Made by a program: the position numbers and the translations under genes. Below are positions 9,139-16,318 of a stretch of DNA of 64,000 bases, piece by piece. Under the pieces are notes generated by a model. That model was not told the origin of the DNA. It worked only from the letters and a program-made list of their open reading frames with translations, and did no database searches. The stretch comes from JAFGDI01 sp963667715 (GTDB taxonomy: Bacteria > Planctomycetota > Phycisphaerae > Sedimentisphaerales > SM23-30), in assembly GCA_963667715.1 (NCBI GenBank), contig OY763926.1, forward strand, positions 3,968,001-4,032,000. Direction: 5' to 3'. The stretch's first letter is position 1; every line of letters begins with the position of its first letter.

Positions 9139-9188
9139 AAAAAAAAAGCGCAGACAACCACGCCTGTTTTATAGGGGTCGTCTACGCT
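9139..9188 (-). terminator. Riboswitch-linked intrinsic terminator in the gcvT leader
   Basis: On the minus strand, GCGTAGACGACC pairs with GGTTGTCTGCGC (9187-9148), followed by nine Ts (9147-9139). The stem starts exactly where the P1 helix of the second glycine aptamer ends, so the two compete at its base. This fits transcriptional control with glycine turning the operon on. Confidence 0.85.
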
Positions 9189-9400
9189 CTGTCCTTTGTA
9201 CCTGAGATATTTTCACCTGAAACCAGCTTATCTCCTAAAGCTTTAATGCAAAACATGTTACATCTCTTTTCAAGTTTCCTTCGGTTTCCGTCAGCTCCGA
9301 CGGAATCTCCAGAGTACCATCAATATAAGATCCGTTTGCCTGAGAGTTTACAGCCATTTAGACTGTTTGCACCTTCGGCGGTCATTACGACACTCTCTCT
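9187..9400 (-). promoter_or_regulatory. Tandem glycine riboswitch (two aptamers)
   Basis: Aptamer I (about 9400-9329, minus strand) has GAGAG closing with CTCTC, then GCCGAAGGTGCAA and CTCTCAGGCAAACGGA, all hallmark glycine-riboswitch segments. Aptamer II (about 9316-9187) has ACTCTGGAGA, ACCGAAGGAAAC and CTCAGGTACAAAGGACAGAG. The two are joined by a short linker, as in the known cooperative tandem form. It precedes the complete gcv operon, its classic target. Confidence 0.95.
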
Positions 9401-9439
9401 TATATATCTACTGGTATTGTCTTCAATTGTCAGCTGAGT

Positions 9440-9468
9440 ATAGTATCGCAAAGACTTTGAAAATTCAA
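9440..9468 (-). promoter_or_regulatory. Candidate sigma-70-type promoter for the gcv operon
   Basis: Minus-strand TTGAAT (9468-9463) and TACTAT (9445-9440) are separated by 17 bp. Transcription would start about 30-40 nt before the first glycine aptamer. Both boxes are imperfect (4/6 each). Confidence 0.4.
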
Positions 9469-9587
9469 TAAAAATGAAAAATCCTTAACTCAAAAATATC
9501 AGCTACCCCAAGCCCCTGGTCCATCTGTAACGACTATCAAAAAAATAATTATAGAGTCTGGCGAAAAAACAGTTATAATCATAAGTT

Positions 9588-9986
9588 ATGAATTTCAACA
9601 GTCGTAAATCAACAGGACACAAGGTCGATCTAACCCCAATGATCGATGTTGTTTTCCTGCTAATTATATTTTTTATGGTCATTTCCAGGTTCAGCAGTCA
9701 GGAAAGAACTATGGTCGATCTGCCTCCTGCAAAAGATGCAGATACCAAAATCATTGCTACCCAACAGCAAAAAGTGATCATAAACATCCTTCGCTCCGGC
9801 GAAGTGCGTATCGATGATCTGGCATATTCCAGTTCTGAGCTTTCCGAACTGCTCACAGGCCACAAAAATGACAAGATCCTTATCAGATCAGATAAAAGCT
9901 GCACATGGCAACAGCTAAAACCTGTTTTTAATGCATGCAGCCAGGCTCAAATAGCCTCTCCTGACATAGCAGTCATGAAAGAATAG
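9588..9986 (+). CDS. ExbD/TolR-family biopolymer transport protein
   Basis: Inner-membrane component of a proton-driven ExbBD/TolQR-type motor (132 aa). A short cytoplasmic N-terminus leads into a single transmembrane helix carrying the essential protonatable Asp in LTPMIDVVFLLIIFFMV (about residues 16-32), followed by a periplasmic domain ending in the family-typical D...AQIASPDIAVMKE. Usually ExbD sits next to an ExbB/TolQ gene; none is adjacent here, so the partner must be encoded elsewhere. It is followed 47 bp later by the NUDIX gene on the same strand. Confidence 0.85.
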   Translation: MNFNSRKSTGHKVDLTPMIDVVFLLIIFFMVISRFSSQERTMVDLPPAKDADTKIIATQQQKVIINILRSGEVRIDDLAYSSSELSELLTGHKNDKILIRSDKSCTWQQLKPVFNACSQAQIASPDIAVMKE

Positions 9987-10033
9987 ATCAATAAACCTTT
10001 GCACAACAACAACTAACAGCAGAAGTAAGCACC

Positions 10034-10567
10034 ATGCATGATTATCAAACAGTCACACAAAGATTAGGTTTTGTTTATTGCCCAAAATGCTCTAGCGGCA
10101 ATTTGATCAGTAGAAATAACAAATCAATTTCGTGCAAAGACTGCGATTATGTCTTTTACCAGAATAATGCTTCCGCTGTCGCGGTCATAATAAAATATCA
10201 GGACAAAATAGTTCTGGTTAAACGTGCCAGAGAACCTAAACGCGGCATGCTCGATCTACCCGGCGGGTTCGTTGACCCATTCGAATCTCTGGAACAAGCC
10301 GCTATACGCGAGATCAAAGAAGAACTAGGCCTTGAGATCTGTGAGCTTACATACCTCGCATCATCGCCCAATACCTACCACTATCGCGGCGTTACATACC
10401 TGACCACAGACGCTTTTTTCACCTGTCAGGCTGACAATATTAACAATATTACACCAGCAGATGATGTTAGCGGTTACTCACTGGTAACTCCATCTGAAAT
10501 CGATCTCGATGCCGTTGCTTTTGACTCTGTACGCGATATACTTGGCAAATTCAAAGATCAGCTATAG
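10034..10567 (+). CDS. NUDIX hydrolase with N-terminal zinc ribbon
   Basis: Hydrolyses a nucleoside-diphosphate-linked substrate; the precise substrate is unknown. The Nudix box is complete: GGFVDPFESLEQAAI followed by REIKEELGL (about residues 75-97), giving the GX5EX7REUXEEXGU pattern. The N-terminus has a four-cysteine zinc ribbon (YCPKCSSGNLI...SISCKDCDY), as in the NudC/ADP-ribose group. At 177 aa it is close to other zinc-ribbon NUDIX proteins, but shorter than NADH pyrophosphatase NudC. It abuts the convergent universal stress gene with only 2 bp between stop codons. Confidence 0.88.
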   Translation: MHDYQTVTQRLGFVYCPKCSSGNLISRNNKSISCKDCDYVFYQNNASAVAVIIKYQDKIVLVKRAREPKRGMLDLPGGFVDPFESLEQAAIREIKEELGLEICELTYLASSPNTYHYRGVTYLTTDAFFTCQADNINNITPADDVSGYSLVTPSEIDLDAVAFDSVRDILGKFKDQL

Positions 10568-10569
10568 TC

Positions 10570-11043
10570 CTATTCTTCTTCCTCAGAACCAGGCTTTCTC
10601 TTATCACGGACAGTCAAAACCGCACACGGTGCTTTTCTGACCACTTTTTCCGTTACGCTACCAAGTATCATAGCCGCCAACGCACCATGGCCGTGAGAAC
10701 TCATGACAACGAGATCAATATCATGCTCACCAGCATAAGCTATTATTTCAGCAAAAGGACGGCCCACTACAACAACAGACTCTAACCTGTCAGCGATAGC
10801 ACCTAGCTTTTCCTCGGCAAAACGCTCCATTAATACTTTAGCATTTTCACCTAGCTCAGTCTCAGATATCACGACCGGTGCCAGTGCATCATCGCCAGCC
10901 ATCCAGTAATGACAGCTATCATCAGCTACATGTAGACAATGTACTTGTGCATCATACTTTTTCGCCAGATCACAGACGCAATCAAGAGCTGCCAGAGAAT
11001 GAGCTGAAAAATCTGTAGGAAACAATATTCGTTTAATTTCCAT
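10570..11043 (-). CDS. Universal stress protein (UspA family)
   Basis: Single-domain Usp fold (157 aa from the chosen start). The N-terminal strand IKRILFPTDFSAHSLAAL and the ATP-binding loop VVMSSHGHGALAAMILGSVTEKVVRKAPCAVLTVR (GxxGxG-type with the S/T after it) suggest an ATP-binding member. I choose the ATG at 11043 (MEIKRILFP), which matches family starts; in-frame ATG 11049 and TTG 11064 lie upstream. The tail is acidic (GSEEEE). No operon partner; it converges on the NUDIX gene. Role beyond stress tolerance cannot be inferred. Confidence 0.88.
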   Translation of the reverse strand: MEIKRILFPTDFSAHSLAALDCVCDLAKKYDAQVHCLHVADDSCHYWMAGDDALAPVVISETELGENAKVLMERFAEEKLGAIADRLESVVVVGRPFAEIIAYAGEHDIDLVVMSSHGHGALAAMILGSVTEKVVRKAPCAVLTVRDKRKPGSEEEE

Positions 11044-11295
11044 AACCATTACCCCACTTTCCAATAATTAACACAGCCAGTAAATAATAAAACGAAATTA
11101 CTAAGTCTCTATATTAATTATACAATATAGTGACATGCAAAAATCAAATAATTATGGGACTTTAATATATATACTGACTGGAAATTAACGTTATAATGAC
11201 ACACCCCATTTGTATCATTATCACCAACATTATCTTTATCGGCTTTATAATGACCTTTTTTACATTATATCTCATTTTTTTCCGATTATTTAACT

Positions 11296-11763
11296 ATGCT
11301 TGAACAACTATACAATCAATACCCGGAATTACTTATCAATATCAAGGCTATTTCTATCGCACTCATCGTAGGTGGGCTTTTAGGACTGGAACGAGAAAAG
11401 CAGCATAAACCTGCCGGCCTGAGAACCAATATACTCATCTGTCTGGGTGCAACAGTATTTACCCTTATCTCACGCCACGCCGCACTGGAAGATAACAGTG
11501 ACCCCAGCCGGATTGTCGCACAGATAGTTACTGGTGTCGGGTTCCTCGGCGCGGGTTCTATCATGAGACAGGGTAACAGCGTACAGGGGCTTACTACCGC
11601 AGCTGAAATATGGGTGGCCGCTTCGCTTGGCATATGCTGCGGCTATGAAAAATACATCATGGCAATTATAGTTGCAATAGTAACAATAGTGATATTAAAA
11701 ACTTCACGACTCACCAGCAGCCATAATCATCACAATAAAAACACGCCAACCGACAACGAATAA
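11296..11763 (+). CDS. MgtC/SapB-family membrane protein
   Basis: Integral membrane protein (155 aa) with four predicted helices. The MgtC signature is clear: LIVGGLLGLEREKQHKPAGLRTNILICLGA, then IVAQIVTGVGFLGAGSIMRQG and GLTTAAEIWVAASLGICCGYEKY. Family members are linked to magnesium limitation and to modulation of the F-type ATPase, but this is the short form without the C-terminal ACT-like domain of Salmonella MgtC. The tail is His/Asn-rich. No Mg2+ transporter gene (mgtA/B) is nearby and I do not see a good Shine-Dalgarno. Confidence 0.9.
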   Translation: MLEQLYNQYPELLINIKAISIALIVGGLLGLEREKQHKPAGLRTNILICLGATVFTLISRHAALEDNSDPSRIVAQIVTGVGFLGAGSIMRQGNSVQGLTTAAEIWVAASLGICCGYEKYIMAIIVAIVTIVILKTSRLTSSHNHHNKNTPTDNE

Positions 11764-11776
11764 AAATATGTAAGTA

Positions 11777-11818
11777 GAAAAAAGAGAATCTGCCAATTTC
11801 AACAGACTCTCTTTTTTT
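11777..11818. terminator. Bidirectional terminator between the mgtC-like and dockerin-type genes
   Basis: AAAGAGA.TCTG pairs with CAGA.TCTCTTT (about 11781-11813), flanked by A- and T-runs. Confidence 0.8.
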
Positions 11819-11851
11819 AACACCAAATCTTGTGAGATAAAACTACCAAAG

Positions 11852-13276
11852 TCAATTACCAGACTCAAGCCAGTTCACTGCCAGAATCGCAAAATCCTTC
11901 AAGTCAACTGTACAGTCTCCATTAATATCACCTGCCGGACAGATTGATGATGTATCCATAAAGTTTGTCCTGAAATATTCATCACACTTGCGATCGTAAA
12001 ACTCTATATAAATATAATCATCCATAGTTCCAGAAGTATTAAATCCAAATGAAAACTCCGACGGAAACGCTCCCGGCCCTTTGGCACCACAACCAGAAAA
12101 ATAAAATCCAGTATCATCACCAAATATTCTTTCGTACGTTCTGCTGGCTCTATCGTTGATACCGCATACCGGTAGCTCTGGCGATTCAACAAACATATCT
12201 TCCGGCAGATCATACCAGTTTAAGATAGTTATTATATACCTGTCTACACCACCCCCTAGTGGCTGCACACCAGTCAAAGCTGCTTTAACTTTAAGATCGG
12301 AATAACAGTCATATACATCTGTGAATTTTGAAACTTCAAACTTACTCGTACCAACATTTGCTATTGCAAACTGGCCATCAGATGAAGCAGCCATATTGTT
12401 TTTACCGCCTGGCCAGGTTAGTATTACACCGCCATCGGGACCATACAAAATATTATCCGAACCGTCTATCGCACAGTATACATTATAGTTCTCATCTATA
12501 ACCGGACATGCTCTGCCCGCCGTTGTCTTACTCCATAACAATCCGCCAAAAGTCTCATACACTGAAATGTGCCTGACTGACGATGCGTCAACATACGACA
12601 CAGCGAACCTGCTGCCGTCCGGCGAAATATCAGCAAACGACAGACTATTGCCAGCATAAACATCATGAAATGCTATCTCTGTCCCTGCACTATTAACTAT
12701 AATAATATCGCTATTTGTCTTCAGCAAAACAACAGAACCATCCAAAGAACTATCTATTCCCCAAATCGCCCAGCTCCTGGTATTGATAGTAACATTTGTA
12801 ATTATTGACGGGGTAGCAAGGTCTATAGCTTTGAAATATGAACTTGCCGCAACATAAAGAACTGTATCATCTCTTGGCCTGACAACCTGAACTTCACCCG
12901 GAAAGGTAACATTAGAATAACTCCAGGCTAAAAAACCATCATTCCTTACACACTTGACACCATTACCCTGAGTGCCCACATATAGATACTTACCAGTAGC
13001 AGACAATGACAGACTCTCTGTCTCTGACCCTACAGGCATAGTATATATACTTTTAGGCAGCCCTGACTGGGCATCATAAAAAGTAACAGCTTCATTACCT
13101 TCACTGCCAACAGCGGCAACCTCGCCATTATCCGAAATGGCACATATATACGCATTGGTCGGATTTACAAAGTGAGACACCTGGTCAACTTCGTATAAGG
13201 CATAAGCAAAATTACAACTCAATAAAAACACCGATACCACTAGGTAAAAATACTTACTCATCATTAGGCCTTTCAT
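11852..13276 (-). CDS. Exported beta-propeller-like protein with C-terminal dockerin-type repeat
   Basis: Secreted protein of 474 aa from the ATG at 13276, which has GGAGAC 8 nt upstream. A signal peptide (MSKYFYLVVSVFLLSCNFAYA) is followed by about 280 residues of WD40/quinoprotein-like repeats (phrases such as ISDNGEVAAVGSEGNEAV, LSATGKYLYVGTQG, ISPDGSRFAVSYVD, ASSDGQFAIAN). The C-terminus CPAGDINGDCTVDLKDFAILAVNWL is one dockerin-type calcium-binding segment with the tail common in Phycisphaerae exported proteins. No cohesin is visible in the window. Function unknown; probably cell-surface or extracellular. Confidence 0.75.
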   Translation of the reverse strand: MKGLMMSKYFYLVVSVFLLSCNFAYALYEVDQVSHFVNPTNAYICAISDNGEVAAVGSEGNEAVTFYDAQSGLPKSIYTMPVGSETESLSLSATGKYLYVGTQGNGVKCVRNDGFLAWSYSNVTFPGEVQVVRPRDDTVLYVAASSYFKAIDLATPSIITNVTINTRSWAIWGIDSSLDGSVVLLKTNSDIIIVNSAGTEIAFHDVYAGNSLSFADISPDGSRFAVSYVDASSVRHISVYETFGGLLWSKTTAGRACPVIDENYNVYCAIDGSDNILYGPDGGVILTWPGGKNNMAASSDGQFAIANVGTSKFEVSKFTDVYDCYSDLKVKAALTGVQPLGGGVDRYIITILNWYDLPEDMFVESPELPVCGINDRASRTYERIFGDDTGFYFSGCGAKGPGAFPSEFSFGFNTSGTMDDYIYIEFYDRKCDEYFRTNFMDTSSICPAGDINGDCTVDLKDFAILAVNWLESGN

Positions 13277-13351
13277 AATTTTCGTCTCCGTAATAATAAA
13301 ATACAACAACGAAAATCATATGGCCTTAAAGACAAGCATTTCAACTTTAAA

Positions 13352-13383
13352 CAAAAAAAAGACATGCATTAGCATGTCTTTCC
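13352..13383 (-). terminator. Terminator of the ECF sigma/partner operon
   Basis: On the minus strand AAAGACATGC pairs with GCATGTCTTT around a 4-nt loop and is followed by eight Ts. Confidence 0.75.
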
Positions 13384-13424
13384 ATATTATCTGTTTCCTG
13401 ATTCCAGGTGTCTTGAGGGTAATT

Positions 13425-14234
13425 TTATTTCAGGCTGAAGATGCTCTCGTTCATATCAGAATCAATCTCAAGTACTTCAACATGAGAGATAACTTTTCCA
13501 TGCCTTATCCGAGATATCTCGTAGATCATTGGCTGATCCTTATCAATGATATATTCTAGTATATCACCACCCAGCATGCTTTCAGAACGAACCTTAACAC
13601 ATTCTTCGCCTTTGAAGATCATGTCTTCCTGACCAATTATTTCACTGGTCTTGACCAGACTCTGAGTTGGCGAGTCATCAAATGGGAACACTTCGCCCAG
13701 CTCAGCCAGCATAAAAGCTTCAGGCCCAGCTGCTTCCAGGCCAGGTTTCAAAGATACCTTGCCAGTTTCACTATCCAGACAGCTGTAATTAACTTCGTTA
13801 TTGGTTATTACTGTGCCGTTACTGAATTCCATTCGATAATTATTAGGTCTCTGCCACCACATTTCCATACTGCTGTTCATAGCAGTCATTTTGAAATGGA
13901 CATTATTGAACTCGGTAACTTTCTGCAATACATTGTCTGCAACTGCAACTGAAGAACCAGAGTTGCTATCGATATTAAATACCGCAAGGCCAAAAGCCAG
14001 AACTACAATGGCCGCCACAGCGGCAAAACGAGAGAGATAACCCGCAAAGCTGATACGTGAACCTGCACTGCGGACATTATTGTCAACAGACCCGTCAGAC
14101 ATCAGACCATATGGTTTCAGTTCAGATAACAGCTTTGACCGAAGGAAGTCGTGGCTTCTGTCGAACCGATCATAATGACCTGACAGGTCTTCAAAAAAGG
14201 AGGACATATTTATTTGTTCTGTTTTGTTGTTCAT
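13425..14234 (-). CDS. Membrane-anchored LolA/RseB-like protein, putative anti-sigma partner
   Basis: A cytoplasmic N-terminus of about 65 residues, a single transmembrane helix (about 66-86, YLSRFAAVAAIVVLAFGLAVF) and a periplasmic domain. The latter resembles outer-membrane-lipoprotein-carrier/sporulation DUF families (VLQKVTEFNNVHFKMTAM..., then MWWQRPNNYRMEF, later DKDQPMIYEI). It starts 4 bp after the ECF sigma gene, the classic place for an anti-sigma factor. No HxxxCxxC zinc anti-sigma motif is present, so the assignment rests on context. Probably translationally coupled; transcription ends at the terminator at 13352-13383. Confidence 0.6.
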   Translation of the reverse strand: MNNKTEQINMSSFFEDLSGHYDRFDRSHDFLRSKLLSELKPYGLMSDGSVDNNVRSAGSRISFAGYLSRFAAVAAIVVLAFGLAVFNIDSNSGSSVAVADNVLQKVTEFNNVHFKMTAMNSSMEMWWQRPNNYRMEFSNGTVITNNEVNYSCLDSETGKVSLKPGLEAAGPEAFMLAELGEVFPFDDSPTQSLVKTSEIIGQEDMIFKGEECVKVRSESMLGGDILEYIIDKDQPMIYEISRIRHGKVISHVEVLEIDSDMNESIFSLK

Positions 14235-14238
14235 TATC

Positions 14239-14760
14239 TTATTTCAAATATTTCTCAAGATTACTACGGGCCTTTTCCAACAAGCGAAACAACGCACTTC
14301 TGGAAACTTCCAGTATTTCACAGGCCTGTTTTACATCCTGATCTTGTAAATAATACACATGCAAGGCAAGTCGCTCTTTCTCAGGCAGCTTTTGCATCGC
14401 CCGATTAAGATCTTCACTCATTAAGTTCTGATCCTGCTGATCACTCACCGCTTCTTCCGGCATATCATCACCGACATATACATGGCGATCACGAAATTTG
14501 CCGCGACGATACTCTCGCCCGATATTTTTAACCATACTTGTCAGCCAGGGGCCGAATTTTTCCGGCTCTTCCAGTCTTTCAAGAAGATTATACGCTCGAA
14601 GAAACACTTCCTGAGCTATATCCTGGGCAGATGAGAGATCCTGAGTTATATCATAACTCATTGCTCTTACCAATCTTGCATACTTGTCATAGAGCTTGCC
14701 ATAGGCGTTTTTATCGCCTTTTAGCGTGGCCTCGACTAGTTTTTTATCTGACTGGCTCAT
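14239..14760 (-). CDS. ECF-type RNA polymerase sigma factor
   Basis: Sigma-70 family protein of 173 aa from the ATG at 14760, which has GGAGG 7 nt upstream; a longer frame to 14796 lacks a better site. Region 2 shows LYDKYARLVRAMSYDITQD...AQDIAQEVFLRAYNLL with WLTSMVKNIGREYRRG. Region 4 shows LPEKERLALHVYYLQDQDVKQACEILEVSRSALFRLLEKAR, a helix-turn-helix for -35 recognition. It is encoded with a membrane protein immediately downstream, suggesting signal-dependent release. The divergent GH43 gene 440 bp away could be a target, but that is only inference from position. Confidence 0.92.
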   Translation of the reverse strand: MSQSDKKLVEATLKGDKNAYGKLYDKYARLVRAMSYDITQDLSSAQDIAQEVFLRAYNLLERLEEPEKFGPWLTSMVKNIGREYRRGKFRDRHVYVGDDMPEEAVSDQQDQNLMSEDLNRAMQKLPEKERLALHVYYLQDQDVKQACEILEVSRSALFRLLEKARSNLEKYLK

Positions 14761-14796
14761 ATTGACGCCTCCGGTTTGAAATAACCAGAACCGCAA

Positions 14797-15200
14797 ATAG
14801 AGCAGGCATACACTGACTCAGCCATTATAGTAGTGGCCGTAGCAAGGTAGAAAGTCCCAGTATTTCCCAAAAAAAACGTCAAAAAAACTCCTGATCTTAG
14901 TATTCGTAAAACTTCAAACACATATATAACATATAATGCTAAACTTTGGCAAAATAAAAACTTATTTATCTTTCTCTACTTAAATCCTATATCGTCAAAA
15001 ACGCTTTTGATAATTATCTGCACGCCATTTTTTTATATTATGGTCCCTTAAATTGGTTATATATAAAAAACTTACCGGATTGTGGCATTCTATATATAAT
15101 AGTCCAAAACAAATTAAAAATATCCTTTAAGCAAGTTTCTACACTGTTAAATTGCTTATTGAAAACACCTTATATTAAATAGTATGGAGATAATTTCACT
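14797..15200. other. AT-rich divergent intergenic region
   Basis: 404 bp separating the ECF sigma gene from the divergent GH43 gene. Very AT-rich, with several TATATA runs that could hold promoters for either side. I see no confident -35/-10 pair and no long inverted repeat. Confidence 0.5.
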
Positions 15201-16223
15201 ATGAAAAAACATTTTATTTTGCCTGTGCTTATCACAGCTATACTAACAGCAACTTTATCGCTACAATCAACAACATATGGCGAACAAACAAGTTATGACA
15301 ATACAAGCCAGCCGCCAAAGTACATTGCCGACCCGCACGTCCTCAAACATAACGGCATATACTATCTCTACGGCACCGGTCAGTCACATACCGAAGAAAC
15401 CGGCATCAACGGCTTCAAAGTTTACACTTCTACTGACCTGGTCAACTGGAGTAAGCCTATGGGTGCCAAAAACGGCTACGCTCTCTCCGCTGAAGACTCT
15501 TGGGGCGATAAAATGTTCTGGGCTCCTGAAGTTATTTTTCATGATGGTAAATTCATCATGTACTACACTGTTCAGGAACATCTGGCAGTCGCTACCAGTG
15601 ACTCGCCGCTTGGCCCATTTGTGCAAAAAGTACAACAGCCACTACACCTGGACACTCTCGAAATTGACCCGCACGTCTTTATTGACAGCGACGGCAAAGC
15701 ATATTTCTACTTTGTAAGATTTACTAACGGCAACGAGATATGGTGTGCCCAGCTAAGCGAAGACCTTATGTCAATAAAGGAAGATACTATTACATGGTGT
15801 ATCGGACAGGAACAGCAATGGGAAAAAAGCGAAGATTACCCAGCCAAAGTCAATGAAGGTGCTTTTGTCCTCAAACATAAAGGTTGGTACTATCTGACTT
15901 ACTCTGCTAACCATTTCAAGAGTAATGACTATGGTGTTGGATACGCTCTGGCCAAGAGTCCGATGGGACCATGGAAAAAGTATGAAAACAACCCTATCCT
16001 ACAGTCAAACGAAGATGTTCACGGTGCCGGCCATCACTGTCTGGTAAAAGCTCCTAATGACAAACAGTGGTTCGTTGTATACCACACACACTGCGACCTA
16101 AAGCGAGCACAGCCAAGAAAGCTTGCTATTGACCGCATGTTCTTTGCTCCGGCTTCCAACCCGAAAGACCCGGACATACTCGTAGTAAAAGGCCCAACTA
16201 TCACACCACAGCCTATGCCGTAA
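15201..16223 (+). CDS. Exported glycoside hydrolase family 43 protein
   Basis: Secreted five-bladed propeller enzyme (340 aa) acting on arabinose- or xylose-containing glycans. A signal peptide spans about residues 1-27. GH43 landmarks: catalytic base Asp in KYIADPHVLKHNGIYYLYGT, WAPEVIFHDGKFIMYYT, the pKa-modulating Asp in EIDPHVFIDSDGKAYFYF, general acid Glu in KVNEGAFVLKHKGWYYLTYS and GAGHHCLVKAP. It ends soon after the propeller with no carbohydrate-binding module. GGAGA precedes the ATG. It is divergent from the ECF sigma operon. Substrate specificity (arabinofuranosidase, xylosidase or arabinanase) cannot be fixed by eye. Confidence 0.88.
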   Translation: MKKHFILPVLITAILTATLSLQSTTYGEQTSYDNTSQPPKYIADPHVLKHNGIYYLYGTGQSHTEETGINGFKVYTSTDLVNWSKPMGAKNGYALSAEDSWGDKMFWAPEVIFHDGKFIMYYTVQEHLAVATSDSPLGPFVQKVQQPLHLDTLEIDPHVFIDSDGKAYFYFVRFTNGNEIWCAQLSEDLMSIKEDTITWCIGQEQQWEKSEDYPAKVNEGAFVLKHKGWYYLTYSANHFKSNDYGVGYALAKSPMGPWKKYENNPILQSNEDVHGAGHHCLVKAPNDKQWFVVYHTHCDLKRAQPRKLAIDRMFFAPASNPKDPDILVVKGPTITPQPMP

Positions 16224-16251
16224 TGTGAACCGAAACAGCTTTATTTAGAAA

Positions 16252-16292
16252 ACAAAAAAAGGCATATCCCATTTTCAGGATATGCCTTTTTT
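16252..16292. terminator. Terminator between the GH43 gene and dnaK
   Basis: GGCATATCC pairs with GGATATGCC (16261-16286), with seven As before and six Ts after; usable in both directions. Confidence 0.85.
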
Positions 16293-16318
16293 ATATATTA
16301 TCGATGGACATCAATGCA

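Noticed and set aside
9246..9437. 63-codon plus-strand frame
   Set aside because: Lies entirely over the glycine riboswitch on the other strand.
15277..15717. 146-codon plus-strand frame inside the GH43 gene
   Set aside because: Out-of-frame shadow of a clear GH43 coding sequence with intact catalytic motifs.
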